A stretch of DNA of 43,167 nt from Promethearchaeota archaeon (lineage in GTDB: Archaea; Asgardarchaeota; Lokiarchaeia; Sigyniarchaeales; SOKP01). The notes under the pieces are model-generated. The model saw nothing but the letters and a program-made list of their open reading frames with translations. It was not told where the DNA came from and searched no databases. The DNA is taken from NCBI GenBank assembly GCA_019058425.1, contig JAHPYZ010000038.1, positions 1-43,167 of the forward strand, read 5' to 3'. Positions 8,224 to 16,789 of this stretch are shown one piece after another; within the stretch, counting starts at the first letter, position 1; each line of letters opens with the position of its first letter. Made by a program: the position numbers and the translations under genes.

Positions 8224-9492
8224 TCATTGAATTTTTTGTCTTTTTATATTTCGAGAAAGAAATATTAAAGATATCAAAATAATTGGCCCAAGAAATGTTA
8301 AGAACCAATGTATTCCGAATATAAATCCTTCGACGACGTACCCTGCGATTATAGGAGTTAAACCAAAACCTGTTCCAATTATTATTTCATTTATTGTTGC
8401 ATATTTTGAGGTATTTTCTGCTGTACCATATTCAAGCATTATCTTCAAGCCAACACCATGTATAAGTCCTAAAAATAATCCACTAAATGCTGTTATAATT
8501 GTAATATACCATATATCTCCTATAAGAGCAATTGTCAAAGTTACAATAGAAATTGCTATAATACTTACTATCGAGGAGAATTTTCTACTATATATTTTCA
8601 TTGAATTTATCCATGTTAAACCCAATAGTTGCATTAGCTGTATACCAGATTGTACCAAATAAGTTAGATAAGAATAATCCTCCGATAAAAGGGCTTTTAC
8701 AAGAATAGGATAACCAAATATCAATATTGATTTTGAAATTGCCAAAAACGCAATACTCACCCATGAAAATAGGACAGGGTAAACAATCATAGGTGTTTGG
8801 GAGTTAACTACTAAGTCCTCTTTAATATCTAGGTGCGAAAGGGGGTCTTCTGTTTGATAAATTACAATTTGTTTTGATGTAGCTGGTTTTTTATCCTTTT
8901 TCAGAAAGAAACTTACAGGGATTAATAAAAATGAAAGAATCCATGAAATTATCATAGCAAGAAAATCACTCCAAGTTAAAGTCCACAGAAAACCAACAAG
9001 AAGCCCGATTACAAATCCTGAATTCCATGAGAGATTAAAATGCACAAAATTCTTATTTGATTTTTCAACACTACTTACTTTTTGCCATTTACTCAGGAGT
9101 GCTAAGGTATTTGGCCAAAAAAAGCCCATTGTCAAACCTAGTAAAATTCTACAAGTTATTAAAAACCACGCTTCGGGATATACTATTTGTAATCCAGTTA
9201 ACAAAGGTGTCGTGAGTGAAGTTAAGAGAATTGCGTTTCTAATCCCTAAATATTTTCTAGTAATTATTTGCCCTACGAGAGGAGCTACGATGTAAATAAG
9301 AGCCCCTGCTGATGAGATAAAACCTAATGTACTCGCTCTAATACCTATATCATAATATAGATAATTTGATAAGGCCCTTTCAAAAATAGATACGTAAAAT
9401 AATCTTATAAAGGCAATTAGAAATATGGGCCATGCTTTGTAGTTTAATGATTCTTGCTTGTGGTATGAAGGAGTGTTATCCCGAGTTTGCAC
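8224..9492 (-). CDS. MFS transporter
   Basis: This is a 12-helix-like permease of 422 residues with no large soluble domains, apart from a cytoplasmic loop of about 50 residues between the two six-helix halves (around 198-240). The N-half has MFS-style Gly/Pro helices such as CRILLGLTMGFFWPNTLALL. The substrate cannot be assigned. The start appears to be GTG at 9492, with a GGGAC purine-rich site about 8 bases upstream. The stop lies 15 bases from the convergent plus-strand gene. The upstream gap to the ICMT-like gene is 97 bases, so co-transcription with it is possible. Confidence 0.8.
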   Translation of the reverse strand: MQTRDNTPSYHKQESLNYKAWPIFLIAFIRLFYVSIFERALSNYLYYDIGIRASTLGFISSAGALIYIVAPLVGQIITRKYLGIRNAILLTSLTTPLLTGLQIVYPEAWFLITCRILLGLTMGFFWPNTLALLSKWQKVSSVEKSNKNFVHFNLSWNSGFVIGLLVGFLWTLTWSDFLAMIISWILSFLLIPVSFFLKKDKKPATSKQIVIYQTEDPLSHLDIKEDLVVNSQTPMIVYPVLFSWVSIAFLAISKSILIFGYPILVKALLSEDYSYLTYLVQSGIQLMQLLGLTWINSMKIYSRKFSSIVSIIAISIVTLTIALIGDIWYITIITAFSGLFLGLIHGVGLKIMLEYGTAENTSKYATINEIIIGTGFGLTPIIAGYVVEGFIFGIHWFLTFLGPIILISLIFLSRNIKRQKIQ

Positions 9493-9589
9493 TGTAATGT
9501 CCCTATCATTATAATATTAAAAATTAAAATAGTAGCTTACTGATATACTTTTTTGAAGATCGAAATGGCTTGTATCTATTTGCTACTAT

Positions 9590-10204
9590 TTATCTTCTTA
9601 ATTTAGGGATAAACATTGGGACTTTTTTCTTATAATCCTCATATTCATTACCAAATTCTTTCAATAATTCTTTTTCTTCCTTCCAAGATATAAGTAGATT
9701 TAATATGATTATGATTGGAGTACCTATTACTGAAAATAAAGAAGATAGTAAAAAACTAATTCCGATATGCGCTAAAACGCCTCCAAAATATTGAGGATGT
9801 CGTATTCGTGAGTAAAGTCCTTCTTCTACAATTCTTTCTGCTCTATGAGTTTCTGTTACTTTTAGAGTAGTTTTTTTCACACTTGTAATTCCAAACCAGG
9901 CGCCAATTATAATGAAAGGTAATGAGATTATGAAATGTGTTAAACTTATTGATAAATTTATTAGTAGGACGTTTAAAACAAGAGATTCCAAGATTGGTAT
10001 TATAAAAGAAATTTGCGGAGAAAGCCACACTCCAAACCAAAATATAAATAAGCCCCATCCAGAAACCATGCCAAGAATATCACCAATTTTGGTACCTTTT
10101 TCCTTTCCGTATTTTTTTTGAAGGTTTAAGTGCTCAACGGATAAGAAGTGAAGCGGTACCATACAACACATTCCTACAATTGAAACAATAAACCAAATAT
10201 ACAT
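9590..10204 (-). CDS. Isoprenylcysteine carboxyl methyltransferase (ICMT)/PEMT-like membrane methyltransferase
   Basis: This is a small integral membrane methyltransferase of 204 residues. N-terminal hydrophobic helices precede the family signature: RHPQY (135-139) after GLYSRI, then WKEEKELLKEFGNEYEDYKK and VPMFIPKLRR at the end. The RHPxY...EExxL...FGxxYxxYxxxVP pattern is the SAM/lipid site of this superfamily, which includes ICMT, NnrU-like and phospholipid methyltransferases. The substrate may be a lipid, a prenylated thiol or a small molecule; prenylcysteine methylation would be notable in an archaeon with eukaryote-like GTPases but cannot be concluded. The start ATG at 10204 is unambiguous. 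Confidence 0.8.
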   Translation of the reverse strand: MYIWFIVSIVGMCCMVPLHFLSVEHLNLQKKYGKEKGTKIGDILGMVSGWGLFIFWFGVWLSPQISFIIPILESLVLNVLLINLSISLTHFIISLPFIIIGAWFGITSVKKTTLKVTETHRAERIVEEGLYSRIRHPQYFGGVLAHIGISFLLSSLFSVIGTPIIIILNLLISWKEEKELLKEFGNEYEDYKKKVPMFIPKLRR

Positions 10205-10531
10205 TTCCTAAATCCAATCCAATAAACGAATTATATTCTATTAATCCTTATTCTTATTTTTTAATATAAAGTTGGATTATCGTTATTATATTCAATATTT
10301 TAGAAAAATTGGTAGTTTCTGGGTCGTCCAACTCCGGATTCTAACCAAATAAAAATATAGCTGCCCTTTTATGGCTTATAACATATAAATTTTTTCATCT
10401 TAAGGTATTTTAAATCAATATGATGCATTATCTATAAAAATTATAAGTTAAACTTATATCAATAGAATACTTAAAAAACTTAATTGGTACAATTGCAGCC
10501 AAGTGTACACAATTTTAATTAGGTTGTATCA
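10205..10531. promoter_or_regulatory. Divergent intergenic region with the 5' leader hairpin of the cold-shock gene
   Basis: The 327-base gap lies between the divergent ICMT-like and cold-shock genes. ATTGGTACAA (10483-10492) pairs with TTGTATCAAT (10524-10533) over 10 positions with one G-T wobble; the 3' arm includes the first two bases of the ATG. Inside the loop is the perfect palindrome GTGTACAC (10503-10510). A TATA-like AACTTATATC (10451-10460) would place the transcription start near 10482, at the foot of this hairpin. A second, GC-richer dyad (TTGGT/ACCAA, about 10309-10348) has no assigned role. Confidence 0.45.
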
Positions 10532-10786
10532 ATGGGAAAAGGAACTGTAAAATGGTTTAATAAGAAAAAAGGCTATGGATTTATTACTCCAGATGACGGA
10601 TCTCCTGATATATTTGTTCATTATTCTGCCATACAAGGTGGAGCAGATGAATTTAAGATAATCTATGAGGGAGATATTGTAGAATATGAAACAACAGAGG
10701 GTCAAAAGGGTCCTCAAGCCAGTAACGTAACAATTATTGAGAAAGGACCTCGAACGAGTTCACATGGCCGAAAATCTTTTTATTAA
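10532..10786 (+). CDS. Cold-shock domain (CspA-like) RNA chaperone
   Basis: This 84-residue protein has a single cold-shock domain: GTVKWFN (4-10), RNP1 KGYGFI (13-18) and RNP2 DIFVH (26-30), followed by the expected beta strands and a short basic tail. It binds single-stranded RNA or DNA and melts secondary structure. Bacterial-type cold-shock proteins occur only in some archaea, so an ancestral transfer from bacteria is plausible. The gene is monocistronic. Its leader can form a hairpin that hides the start codon, which suggests translational control by temperature or by the protein itself (inference). Confidence 0.95.
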   Translation: MGKGTVKWFNKKKGYGFITPDDGSPDIFVHYSAIQGGADEFKIIYEGDIVEYETTEGQKGPQASNVTIIEKGPRTSSHGRKSFY

Positions 10787-10928
10787 TTAGAGAGTTGATT
10801 AATTACAAAAAAGAACAAATGGTTTAAATTTTAGGAATTTTGAAAGATATAAAATACATGAAAATAAGTTTTCTGACTTCTTTTTAAAATTATTTTGCAT
10901 CTTACATATTCCCTTTTTTTTATTTCTC

Positions 10929-12452
10929 TCAGACCTTATGACTTTTATTTGGCTCAATATGTAGTGTATTATCAAAGGTTTGATGAAACCATTCAGGATT
11001 GTCTGTATGTACAGGAATTAATATATCAGGATTAATATATTCTATAGTTCTAATCAAATCAGATTTTGATAAGTGACCCGAAGCATGAAAGCCCTTTTCA
11101 AATGTTGGTTTAACTTTATTCCCCTCCATTATAACATCAAAACCAATAACCTTAAATTCAAAATACTCAAGCCATCTTTTTAGACGAATGAAGTCAAACT
11201 CTGATTCCTCTTCAAAAGCTTCACTAGAAGAATAAATATAAATCCCTTTTTTTGTATTAATATCTAACAGATTTTTCACATCATATAGAGAAAAGCAACA
11301 AATGTAATTCTCAGGTTCTTTTGATATATCAACTGGATCTATATATTCTATTTTTCTATCACTATGTTTAATGGATTTCTCCCAACCTTTATATACTTGT
11401 TTTAAATCTCCATATACAGTTAAATTTTTTAAATAATCAATTTCATTTGCTTTTTCAAGTGCATTCAGTAAATATGCATCTTTAGAAGTAATAACTAGTG
11501 TTCTACCTATTTTTTTTGCTATCTTACTAAACATTTCTAATCTCTCGAAATTACGTGCTGTAAAGTCTGCAATTATAAGCCCTTTTGCATCCTCAGCGGT
11601 TAATAAACAATTTTCAAATACAATCTCTTCAGATTCATTATCGTCTTCTCGTGCAGCCCTAGTCCCTTCAATTATAAGGATGGATGCATCTTTGGCTTTT
11701 TTGATAAATTCTTCAGATTTATTTCTCTTTTTACCATGAAGGCGAAAATCACCTGTATAAGCTAAGGTTGTATCACCAGAGATAATGTAGGCGGTCGCTC
11801 CATAAATCGAATGATCAACTTCAAATGCTTGTATTTTGAATTTAGATGAAAAATCTTGTAAAAGGCTTAAATTACCCTCCTCAAATCTTTTTTTACTCTT
11901 TGTTGATTTTGTAAAGAATTCACTAAAAGTATTGGAGTAATTTTCAGTACAAATAAAATCTCTCCCAATATCTCTAGACCTATCAGTCTCTAAAATTCTC
12001 CCATCTTTCTTTGATATTTTAATTGAATAATAAGCAACACTAGACCCAAGCATGGAACTAGACGCACTATCCAACATTGCTTTAAGGAGCATAATTGTAG
12101 AAGGTGATGCAATAATAGGATAATCCGGTTTCAGTAGTCCAATGTTTCCACAATGATCCATATGGGCATGACTGAGTAAAATCGCTTCAACGTTCAATGA
12201 TGGATAAGTGGAAGTATCTAAATCTTTTGGGATTAAGTCTTCTCGATAAATATTAAGTTTTGGAATTAAATTCAAATGAATAAGATCATAAATACCTCTT
12301 ATAGAACGAGGAGAAATAAACTGTTGAAAGAAATCACCATACTTTTTGAAGTTCATACCAAAATCGAGAAGAATTCCCTTGCCATTTTCCTCTAAATATA
12401 TTTTATTTCCTCCTATAGTATCACTTCCATCAAAAATTTGTATAGAAGCCAT
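10929..12452 (-). CDS. Beta-CASP metallo-beta-lactamase-fold hydrolase, RNase J-like
   Basis: A metallo-beta-lactamase fold with the zinc motif HAHMDH (95-100) in ILLSHAHMDHCGN, the YTGDFRLHG motif near residue 235, and C-terminal beta-CASP motifs HASGH (about 456-460) and PVHTDN (about 480-485). This layout is that of RNase J and related nucleases, which cut or trim RNA. At 507 residues it is longer than typical archaeal RNase J, with an insertion between the two metal regions. It could alternatively be an uncharacterised MBL hydrolase that merely resembles RNase J. An AGGAAAG stretch directly precedes the ATG at 12452. Confidence 0.8.
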   Translation of the reverse strand: MASIQIFDGSDTIGGNKIYLEENGKGILLDFGMNFKKYGDFFQQFISPRSIRGIYDLIHLNLIPKLNIYREDLIPKDLDTSTYPSLNVEAILLSHAHMDHCGNIGLLKPDYPIIASPSTIMLLKAMLDSASSSMLGSSVAYYSIKISKKDGRILETDRSRDIGRDFICTENYSNTFSEFFTKSTKSKKRFEEGNLSLLQDFSSKFKIQAFEVDHSIYGATAYIISGDTTLAYTGDFRLHGKKRNKSEEFIKKAKDASILIIEGTRAAREDDNESEEIVFENCLLTAEDAKGLIIADFTARNFERLEMFSKIAKKIGRTLVITSKDAYLLNALEKANEIDYLKNLTVYGDLKQVYKGWEKSIKHSDRKIEYIDPVDISKEPENYICCFSLYDVKNLLDINTKKGIYIYSSSEAFEEESEFDFIRLKRWLEYFEFKVIGFDVIMEGNKVKPTFEKGFHASGHLSKSDLIRTIEYINPDILIPVHTDNPEWFHQTFDNTLHIEPNKSHKV

Positions 12453-12596
12453 CTTTCCTGTAGATTTATTTTTAAGATTTTTATTTTCTTTTTACTTAAT
12501 TTAATACTGTACAAATCCTTATTAATTAATTACTTTTTTTACTGTTTTACAATGAATTTATAAAAACAATTAAGATTGGATCGTTGTAGAACCCTA

Positions 12597-13064
12597 TTAT
12601 CTTAGTTTCAATTGAAAAAATTTTGCTCCATCAAATGGATTATACCGATAGGATGTGATTTCTTTAAAACCCAAATTAGAGTATAACATGATTGCTTCTT
12701 TCATAAACGGTAGGGTATCCAATCGCATATATTTATAACCAATTTCTTTTGCTTTATGAATAATTTCTTCGGATAAAGCTTTTCCTATATCTTCGCCACG
12801 ATATTTGGGACGAACATAAAGTCTTTTCATTTCACATATATCGTCTTGAAACTTTCTTAGAGCTACACATCCTGCTATTTTGCCCTTTGAGTAAGCTAAT
12901 AATATACATCCTTCGGGTGGAGCATAATTTCCGGGTAAAGTGTTTAATTCCTCTTTAAAATTTTGAAAATCTAAATCAATTGCTAAATATTTAGCATATT
13001 CAATAAACAAATTTCGAACTTTTTTAATTAACCTTTCCGTTAACACTTTTTTTATTACTAACAT
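12597..13064 (-). CDS. GNAT-family N-acetyltransferase
   Basis: This single-domain acetyltransferase has 155 residues. The acetyl-CoA binding loop is seen in MKRLYVRPKYRGEDIGKAL (about 79-97), where RPKYRGEDIG matches the R/Q-x-x-G-x-G/A signature, and the C-terminal motif YSNLGFKEI follows. The acceptor substrate cannot be predicted. It sits downstream of a divergent MFS gene and is separated from the RNase J-like gene by 144 bases containing only AT-rich sequence. Confidence 0.9.
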   Translation of the reverse strand: MLVIKKVLTERLIKKVRNLFIEYAKYLAIDLDFQNFKEELNTLPGNYAPPEGCILLAYSKGKIAGCVALRKFQDDICEMKRLYVRPKYRGEDIGKALSEEIIHKAKEIGYKYMRLDTLPFMKEAIMLYSNLGFKEITSYRYNPFDGAKFFQLKLR

Positions 13065-13183
13065 ATTTGAATATTATATTAACTAAATTTCATGAACCTT
13101 TTCATGAGGACTAATATTATCATATAAACTTCCTTTAAATTAAAAAACAATACTTTAAATTTGAAATACCAATAGTAGAAAAC

Positions 13184-14419
13184 ATGGACCAAAATTCACA
13201 TAATAATATTAATACATTCTCAAAATCAATTGAATTTGTAATATTTTTACTTTTTCTGTTAGGACCATTAACAGGTAACATTATCAATGTCTTATATAGA
13301 GTTCTTTCTACTGATTTTAGTGTTACACCTGATTATATTTTAATTGCAATTCCCGCGTTTATGTTTCCATTTGCTATAACACAACTTTTTTCTGGGGCAA
13401 TTTCAGATATAAAAGGCAGAATCCCAGTTTTAATTTTAGGTTTGATATTATTTTTAGTTGCAATGATAACTGCTGCTCTATCATTTAATCTTGAGATGTA
13501 TATTATTGCTAATGTAATTGGAGGAGTAGGGTTTGGTTTTATAAATCCAGTACTTATTGCTTTGATGACAGATATTACACCAGGTTCGAATCTTCCTAAG
13601 AAAATGGGCTACTTAAGCGCGAGCGCAAATTTAGGAGTGGGATTAGGTCCATTAATTGCTTCTCAAATGATTTTAATTGGTTGGCAGTCGATCTATGTGT
13701 TGTTTATTTTGATAACTTCTTTTTGCTTATTATATTTCTTCCTCACAAAAAGGCCTCTACAAAAAATTACAAGAGAAGGGGGAATTCGTACCTTTGTTTC
13801 TCAGTTATCAGAGGAATGGCGTCGATTTCCGGTTATATTGATGATATTATCTGCATTATTAATTTCACATACCTATATAGCAATCAATATTTGGACTTCA
13901 AAGACTCTCACACAAGCTTATGTAGTAAATGAAACATTAATTGGAATAGTTCTAGGTTTAGCGGGCATTGGAGCTGCGATTACTGGAGTTTTAACAGGGA
14001 ATACGATAAAAAAGCGGGGTGCAAAAACACCTTTGTTATTAGGCTCTTTAATACTGCTTAGCTCTTTGGTGATTTTATTAATCACAGGAGATATAACAAT
14101 TCAAGACAGATTTATATTTCTATCATTTGGTTGGATTCTAACGGGTTTATCAGGAGGAATACTTTTTACTTCAATAACTTATTATAGCCAAGTGTTATCT
14201 CCTGAAAGACGTGGTGCATTAGCAGGTTCATTAACAGCAAGTTATTTTATTGGTATTGCTTTAGTCCCAACAACACTCACCCCATTCTCAAATGCTTATG
14301 GTATTATTGGAGTTTATACTGCAATTATGATAATATCAATAATTTTTATTATAATTACAATGTTATTATATGTATTTGCCAGAAGTATCATTACAGATAA
14401 AAAGACAGCTCATAATTAA
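13184..14419 (+). CDS. MFS drug/metabolite exporter, DHA-like
   Basis: This 411-residue permease has about 12 transmembrane segments. The loop motif after helix 2, GAISDIKGRIPVLILG (about 72-87), matches MFS motif A (G-x-x-x-D-R/K-x-G-R-R/K). The segment with GVGFGFINPVLIALMTD and NLGVGLGPLIAS resembles motif C of proton-coupled drug antiporters. Export of a hydrophobic compound is likely but the substrate is unknown. It is divergent from the GNAT gene. Its stop overlaps the stop of the convergent cupin gene by 4 bases (14416-14419). Confidence 0.85.
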   Translation: MDQNSHNNINTFSKSIEFVIFLLFLLGPLTGNIINVLYRVLSTDFSVTPDYILIAIPAFMFPFAITQLFSGAISDIKGRIPVLILGLILFLVAMITAALSFNLEMYIIANVIGGVGFGFINPVLIALMTDITPGSNLPKKMGYLSASANLGVGLGPLIASQMILIGWQSIYVLFILITSFCLLYFFLTKRPLQKITREGGIRTFVSQLSEEWRRFPVILMILSALLISHTYIAINIWTSKTLTQAYVVNETLIGIVLGLAGIGAAITGVLTGNTIKKRGAKTPLLLGSLILLSSLVILLITGDITIQDRFIFLSFGWILTGLSGGILFTSITYYSQVLSPERRGALAGSLTASYFIGIALVPTTLTPFSNAYGIIGVYTAIMIISIIFIIITMLLYVFARSIITDKKTAHN

Positions 14420-14742
14420 GATTTAATCATTATAAGCATCATTTTAAATTTTTCTGGGGCTTTTAGGGCATGTGGTTCATTAGCGGGCATAATAATCATA
14501 TGACCTTTTCTTAAAACAAATTTTTCACCTGAGATAATTATTTCAGCTTCTCCATCGAATATATAAACGAGTGCATCAAACGGAGCAGTATGTTCACTTA
14601 AACCTTCACCTTTGTCGAAAGAAAATAATGTTACTGTCCCAATATCCTTATTAATCAAAGCCCGACTAACTACAGATCCTTCTTGGAAATCGAGCATAGA
14701 ATCCAAATTTAATACTTCTTTTTTGAGAGTTTTGTCATTCAT
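14416..14742 (-). CDS. Small cupin-domain protein
   Basis: A single double-stranded beta-helix of 108 residues. Cupin motif 1 is partly kept in EHTAPFDALVYIFDGEAEI (about 51-69), with His in the first position, and motif 2 appears as MPANEPHAL (about 87-95). It probably binds a metal or small ligand; such mini-cupins act as isomerases, dioxygenases or sensors, so no function is assigned. The ATG at 14742 is clear. It is convergent with and overlaps the end of the MFS gene. Confidence 0.8.
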   Translation of the reverse strand: MNDKTLKKEVLNLDSMLDFQEGSVVSRALINKDIGTVTLFSFDKGEGLSEHTAPFDALVYIFDGEAEIIISGEKFVLRKGHMIIMPANEPHALKAPEKFKMMLIMIKS

Positions 14743-14883
14743 ATATTACTCATTTTCTTTAGTTTAGTTGTTTTATAATGATTATAAAGAAGAGTTTAAT
14801 ATAAACATAAAACCAAACATGTTTACTTTTGTGATAACCAATTATTCCTAAAGAATGGATAGGAAACAAGTTAAAAATTACTT

Positions 14884-15372
14884 TTACATCTCTACAGGTA
14901 CACGCCATTCCACGCCACATTCACCACAATGATATTTTTTCCCGTACATACGAGGATAATCACAGATAATATGTGTTCTATCAATTGTTTCTCGAATAAG
15001 TACTTTATTATAATTCCCACAGTTAGGACATTCTCTTCTTGAACTTCCTTGGAGTATTTGTCCTTTATGCATTTCCAGTGGAGGAACATCTTGAGAAAAA
15101 ATTGATTCTGTAATTACTATTTCTTTTTTCCGTCCAAGGGGTTTAATTTCCTCTTCTTTAGGGACGTCATCAATTAATATAATAGGCTCATGTGTTTCTG
15201 GCTCATTTACTGGTATTTGGGCCTCCTCTTTAATTGGTTCTTTTTGAATTTCAGCTATCTGATCTTTGCCTTCTAGTTCAGCAATTCTCTTTTTAAGAGT
15301 TTCATTCTCTTTCAATAATTCTTCAATCATTTTCTCATATTCTTTGGGAGTAAAATCTTTTTGATCTGTCAT
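14884..15372 (-). CDS. Coiled-coil protein with C-terminal zinc finger
   Basis: Not a family I can name. A Glu/Lys-rich N-terminal helix (about 12-40) has heptad spacing typical of a coiled coil. An acidic, proline-containing linker follows, and then a C-terminal Cys cluster: CPNC ... C ... CGEC, which can bind one zinc ion. Residues downstream of the second CxxC are aromatic and basic (GVEWRVPVEM). The frame extends to a TTG at 15384, but the ATG at 15372 is the more ordinary start. It is divergent from the gelsolin-domain gene. The pairing hints at a shared role, perhaps in the cytoskeleton or transcription; this is inference only. Confidence 0.65.
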   Translation of the reverse strand: MTDQKDFTPKEYEKMIEELLKENETLKKRIAELEGKDQIAEIQKEPIKEEAQIPVNEPETHEPIILIDDVPKEEEIKPLGRKKEIVITESIFSQDVPPLEMHKGQILQGSSRRECPNCGNYNKVLIRETIDRTHIICDYPRMYGKKYHCGECGVEWRVPVEM

Positions 15373-15384
15373 TTCTTTGCTCAA

Positions 15385-15526
15385 TTTTTTAAAAGTATGT
15401 TTTTTAAAAATTATTAAATATTAAGAACATAATAGAGATTGTATTAAAAAACTTAAGGAAACCGAAAAATAAAATGGGTAAAAAAGATTTTTAAATTTTT
15501 GAATTATTTATTCTTATATTATTAGA
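15385..15526. promoter_or_regulatory. Divergent promoter region of the zinc-finger and gelsolin genes
   Basis: 142 bases, strongly AT-rich, with TATA-like blocks on both sides (TTTTTAAAAATTATTAAATATT near 15400-15421 and ATTTTTAAATTTTTG near 15488-15502). No operator-like repeat was seen. Confidence 0.3.
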
Positions 15527-15547
15527 ATGTACTTGAGAGAGAGTGTA

Positions 15548-16393
15548 ATGCAACTATTTAATATTAGTGATAAGGGAGAATTGATTAAGATAGATAGATT
15601 AGAATTTAATGAGAATGATTGTTATCTCGTTGATGATGAAGATAAAAATACTATTTATATTTGGGTAGGTTTAGAGGTCCTTCAAACAAAAAAGGATGTT
15701 ATAGCAGACATCGCTAGAAAGATTGATAAAGAACGCGGTGGATCAGCAAAAATCTTAATCATGAAACAACGAAGAGAGTATGGATCATTTTTAGCTATGA
15801 TGCATGATCTTGAAAAAGGATTAATACCGGGAAAATCCATTGAAAGACGGCCAGAATTCGTATTTAAAGCACCCCCTAAGACGATAGAATCTGTTAAAAC
15901 TGACGCTATACCTAAAGAGAGAGATGAAAATGTTGAAACAAGAACATTAGAATGGTTTCAACAATTTATGAATCATAGAAGTTATGAACCACCCATAAAG
16001 GCAGAAAAGCCAGCTGAAACTGTAGATTTCGTTAAGTTTGAACAAACTCCAATCATAGTTGAAGACAAGACTAAGGAACAAATGATAGTTGAAGAAAGAA
16101 AAGAAGAACCAGAAGAGCAAGAAGAATCAGATCTTAAGAAACAAATAAGGGAAGCAGCATATTATCTTTCTTTAGATGAATATAGTTATGACCAACTATG
16201 TTGGCTTCTAGCAGAGAAAATTCAGAAAATTAATTTAGAAATGCCTTCAATTGAAGATATTAGAAAAAAGGCAGAAGAAGTCTTCAACTCAAGCTGTACA
16301 TATGATGAACTCTGTTGGCTAAATGCAGAAATGGATATCTTAACTCAAAAAAGCTTTTTGGAAATAGCAGAGAGAAAAAGGTTTAATTATTAA
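15548..16393 (+). CDS. Gelsolin-like domain protein with two C-terminal CWL repeats
   Basis: The N-terminal ~95 residues match a single gelsolin/villin-type domain: the fold core YLVDDEDKNTIYIWVG followed by an amphipathic helix and a GGSAKILIM strand. Gelsolin domains are a hallmark of Asgard archaea, where they act with actin homologues. A flexible Glu/Lys/Pro linker (~105-205) follows. The end holds two tandem units of about 38 residues, each with a YDxLCWLxAE core (YSYDQLCWLLAE and CTYDELCWLNAE, residues 219-230 and 257-268 counted from the upstream Met). I do not recognise this repeat; its Cys-Trp pair looks like a small helical binding module. The frame extends to an ATG at 15527, but the Met at 15548 starts exactly at the domain and follows a purine-rich stretch. 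Confidence 0.8.
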   Translation: MQLFNISDKGELIKIDRLEFNENDCYLVDDEDKNTIYIWVGLEVLQTKKDVIADIARKIDKERGGSAKILIMKQRREYGSFLAMMHDLEKGLIPGKSIERRPEFVFKAPPKTIESVKTDAIPKERDENVETRTLEWFQQFMNHRSYEPPIKAEKPAETVDFVKFEQTPIIVEDKTKEQMIVEERKEEPEEQEESDLKKQIREAAYYLSLDEYSYDQLCWLLAEKIQKINLEMPSIEDIRKKAEEVFNSSCTYDELCWLNAEMDILTQKSFLEIAERKRFNY

Positions 16394-16432
16394 TCATCCA
16401 GGTTAAGCTTAGATTAAGGAAAATTGAATTTC

Positions 16433-16738
16433 TTATCCACAACAACTATTGTTTTGTGGATTTTTCGCTACTGCCCGTGCATTCCATAAACATCCGCAGC
16501 CTTTTTGTTCTTGTAATATTATAGCCATAGTCGGACAATTTCTTTTACAAGCAGAACATTCGGTACAACGTTCTGGTTTATACATCTCATATTTTCCTTT
16601 ATTATTTGGATTGGGGATTCCAAATGGACATACTTCACCACAGATTCCGCAACCTGTGCATAAATCAGGATTTATTGCGATTTTTGGAATATAATCTGAT
16701 AAATTTATTGTTGATGTTTTTAATGTTATTTTTACCAC
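16433..16738 (-). CDS. hgcB: HgcB-like 2[4Fe-4S] ferredoxin
   Basis: Two CxxCxxCxxxCP clusters (CTGCGICGEVCP and CTECSACKRNCP) are followed by the features that set HgcB apart from ordinary ferredoxins: a lone Cys after the second cluster (GCGC, in the place of the conserved GVGCA region) and a vicinal Cys pair at the C-terminus (SCCG). In characterised methylators HgcB supplies electrons to reduce the corrinoid of HgcA and its Cys residues handle Hg(II); both proteins are required. Here it lies 51 bases downstream of the HgcA-like gene on the same strand. The start is GTG at 16738, overlapping an AGGTGGT purine stretch, so the exact first codon is uncertain. Confidence 0.8.
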   Translation of the reverse strand: MVKITLKTSTINLSDYIPKIAINPDLCTGCGICGEVCPFGIPNPNNKGKYEMYKPERCTECSACKRNCPTMAIILQEQKGCGCLWNARAVAKNPQNNSCCG

Positions 16739-16789
16739 CTTTTTTTTCTCTAATTATATTATTTTATATCAAATTTATTTTGTTTTGTT

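Noticed and set aside
9843-10121. Additional short frames on both strands over the ICMT-like gene
   Set aside because: They are shadows of the conserved methyltransferase frame; the translations carry no motif.
13580-13600. GGTTCGAATC resembling a tRNA T-loop
   Set aside because: It lies in frame inside the MFS gene (Pro-Gly-Ser-Asn-Leu) and has no accompanying cloverleaf.
16433-16738. Ordinary 2[4Fe-4S] ferredoxin of energy metabolism
   Set aside because: The extra Cys after the second cluster, the terminal CC pair and the adjacent HgcA-like gene fit HgcB better.
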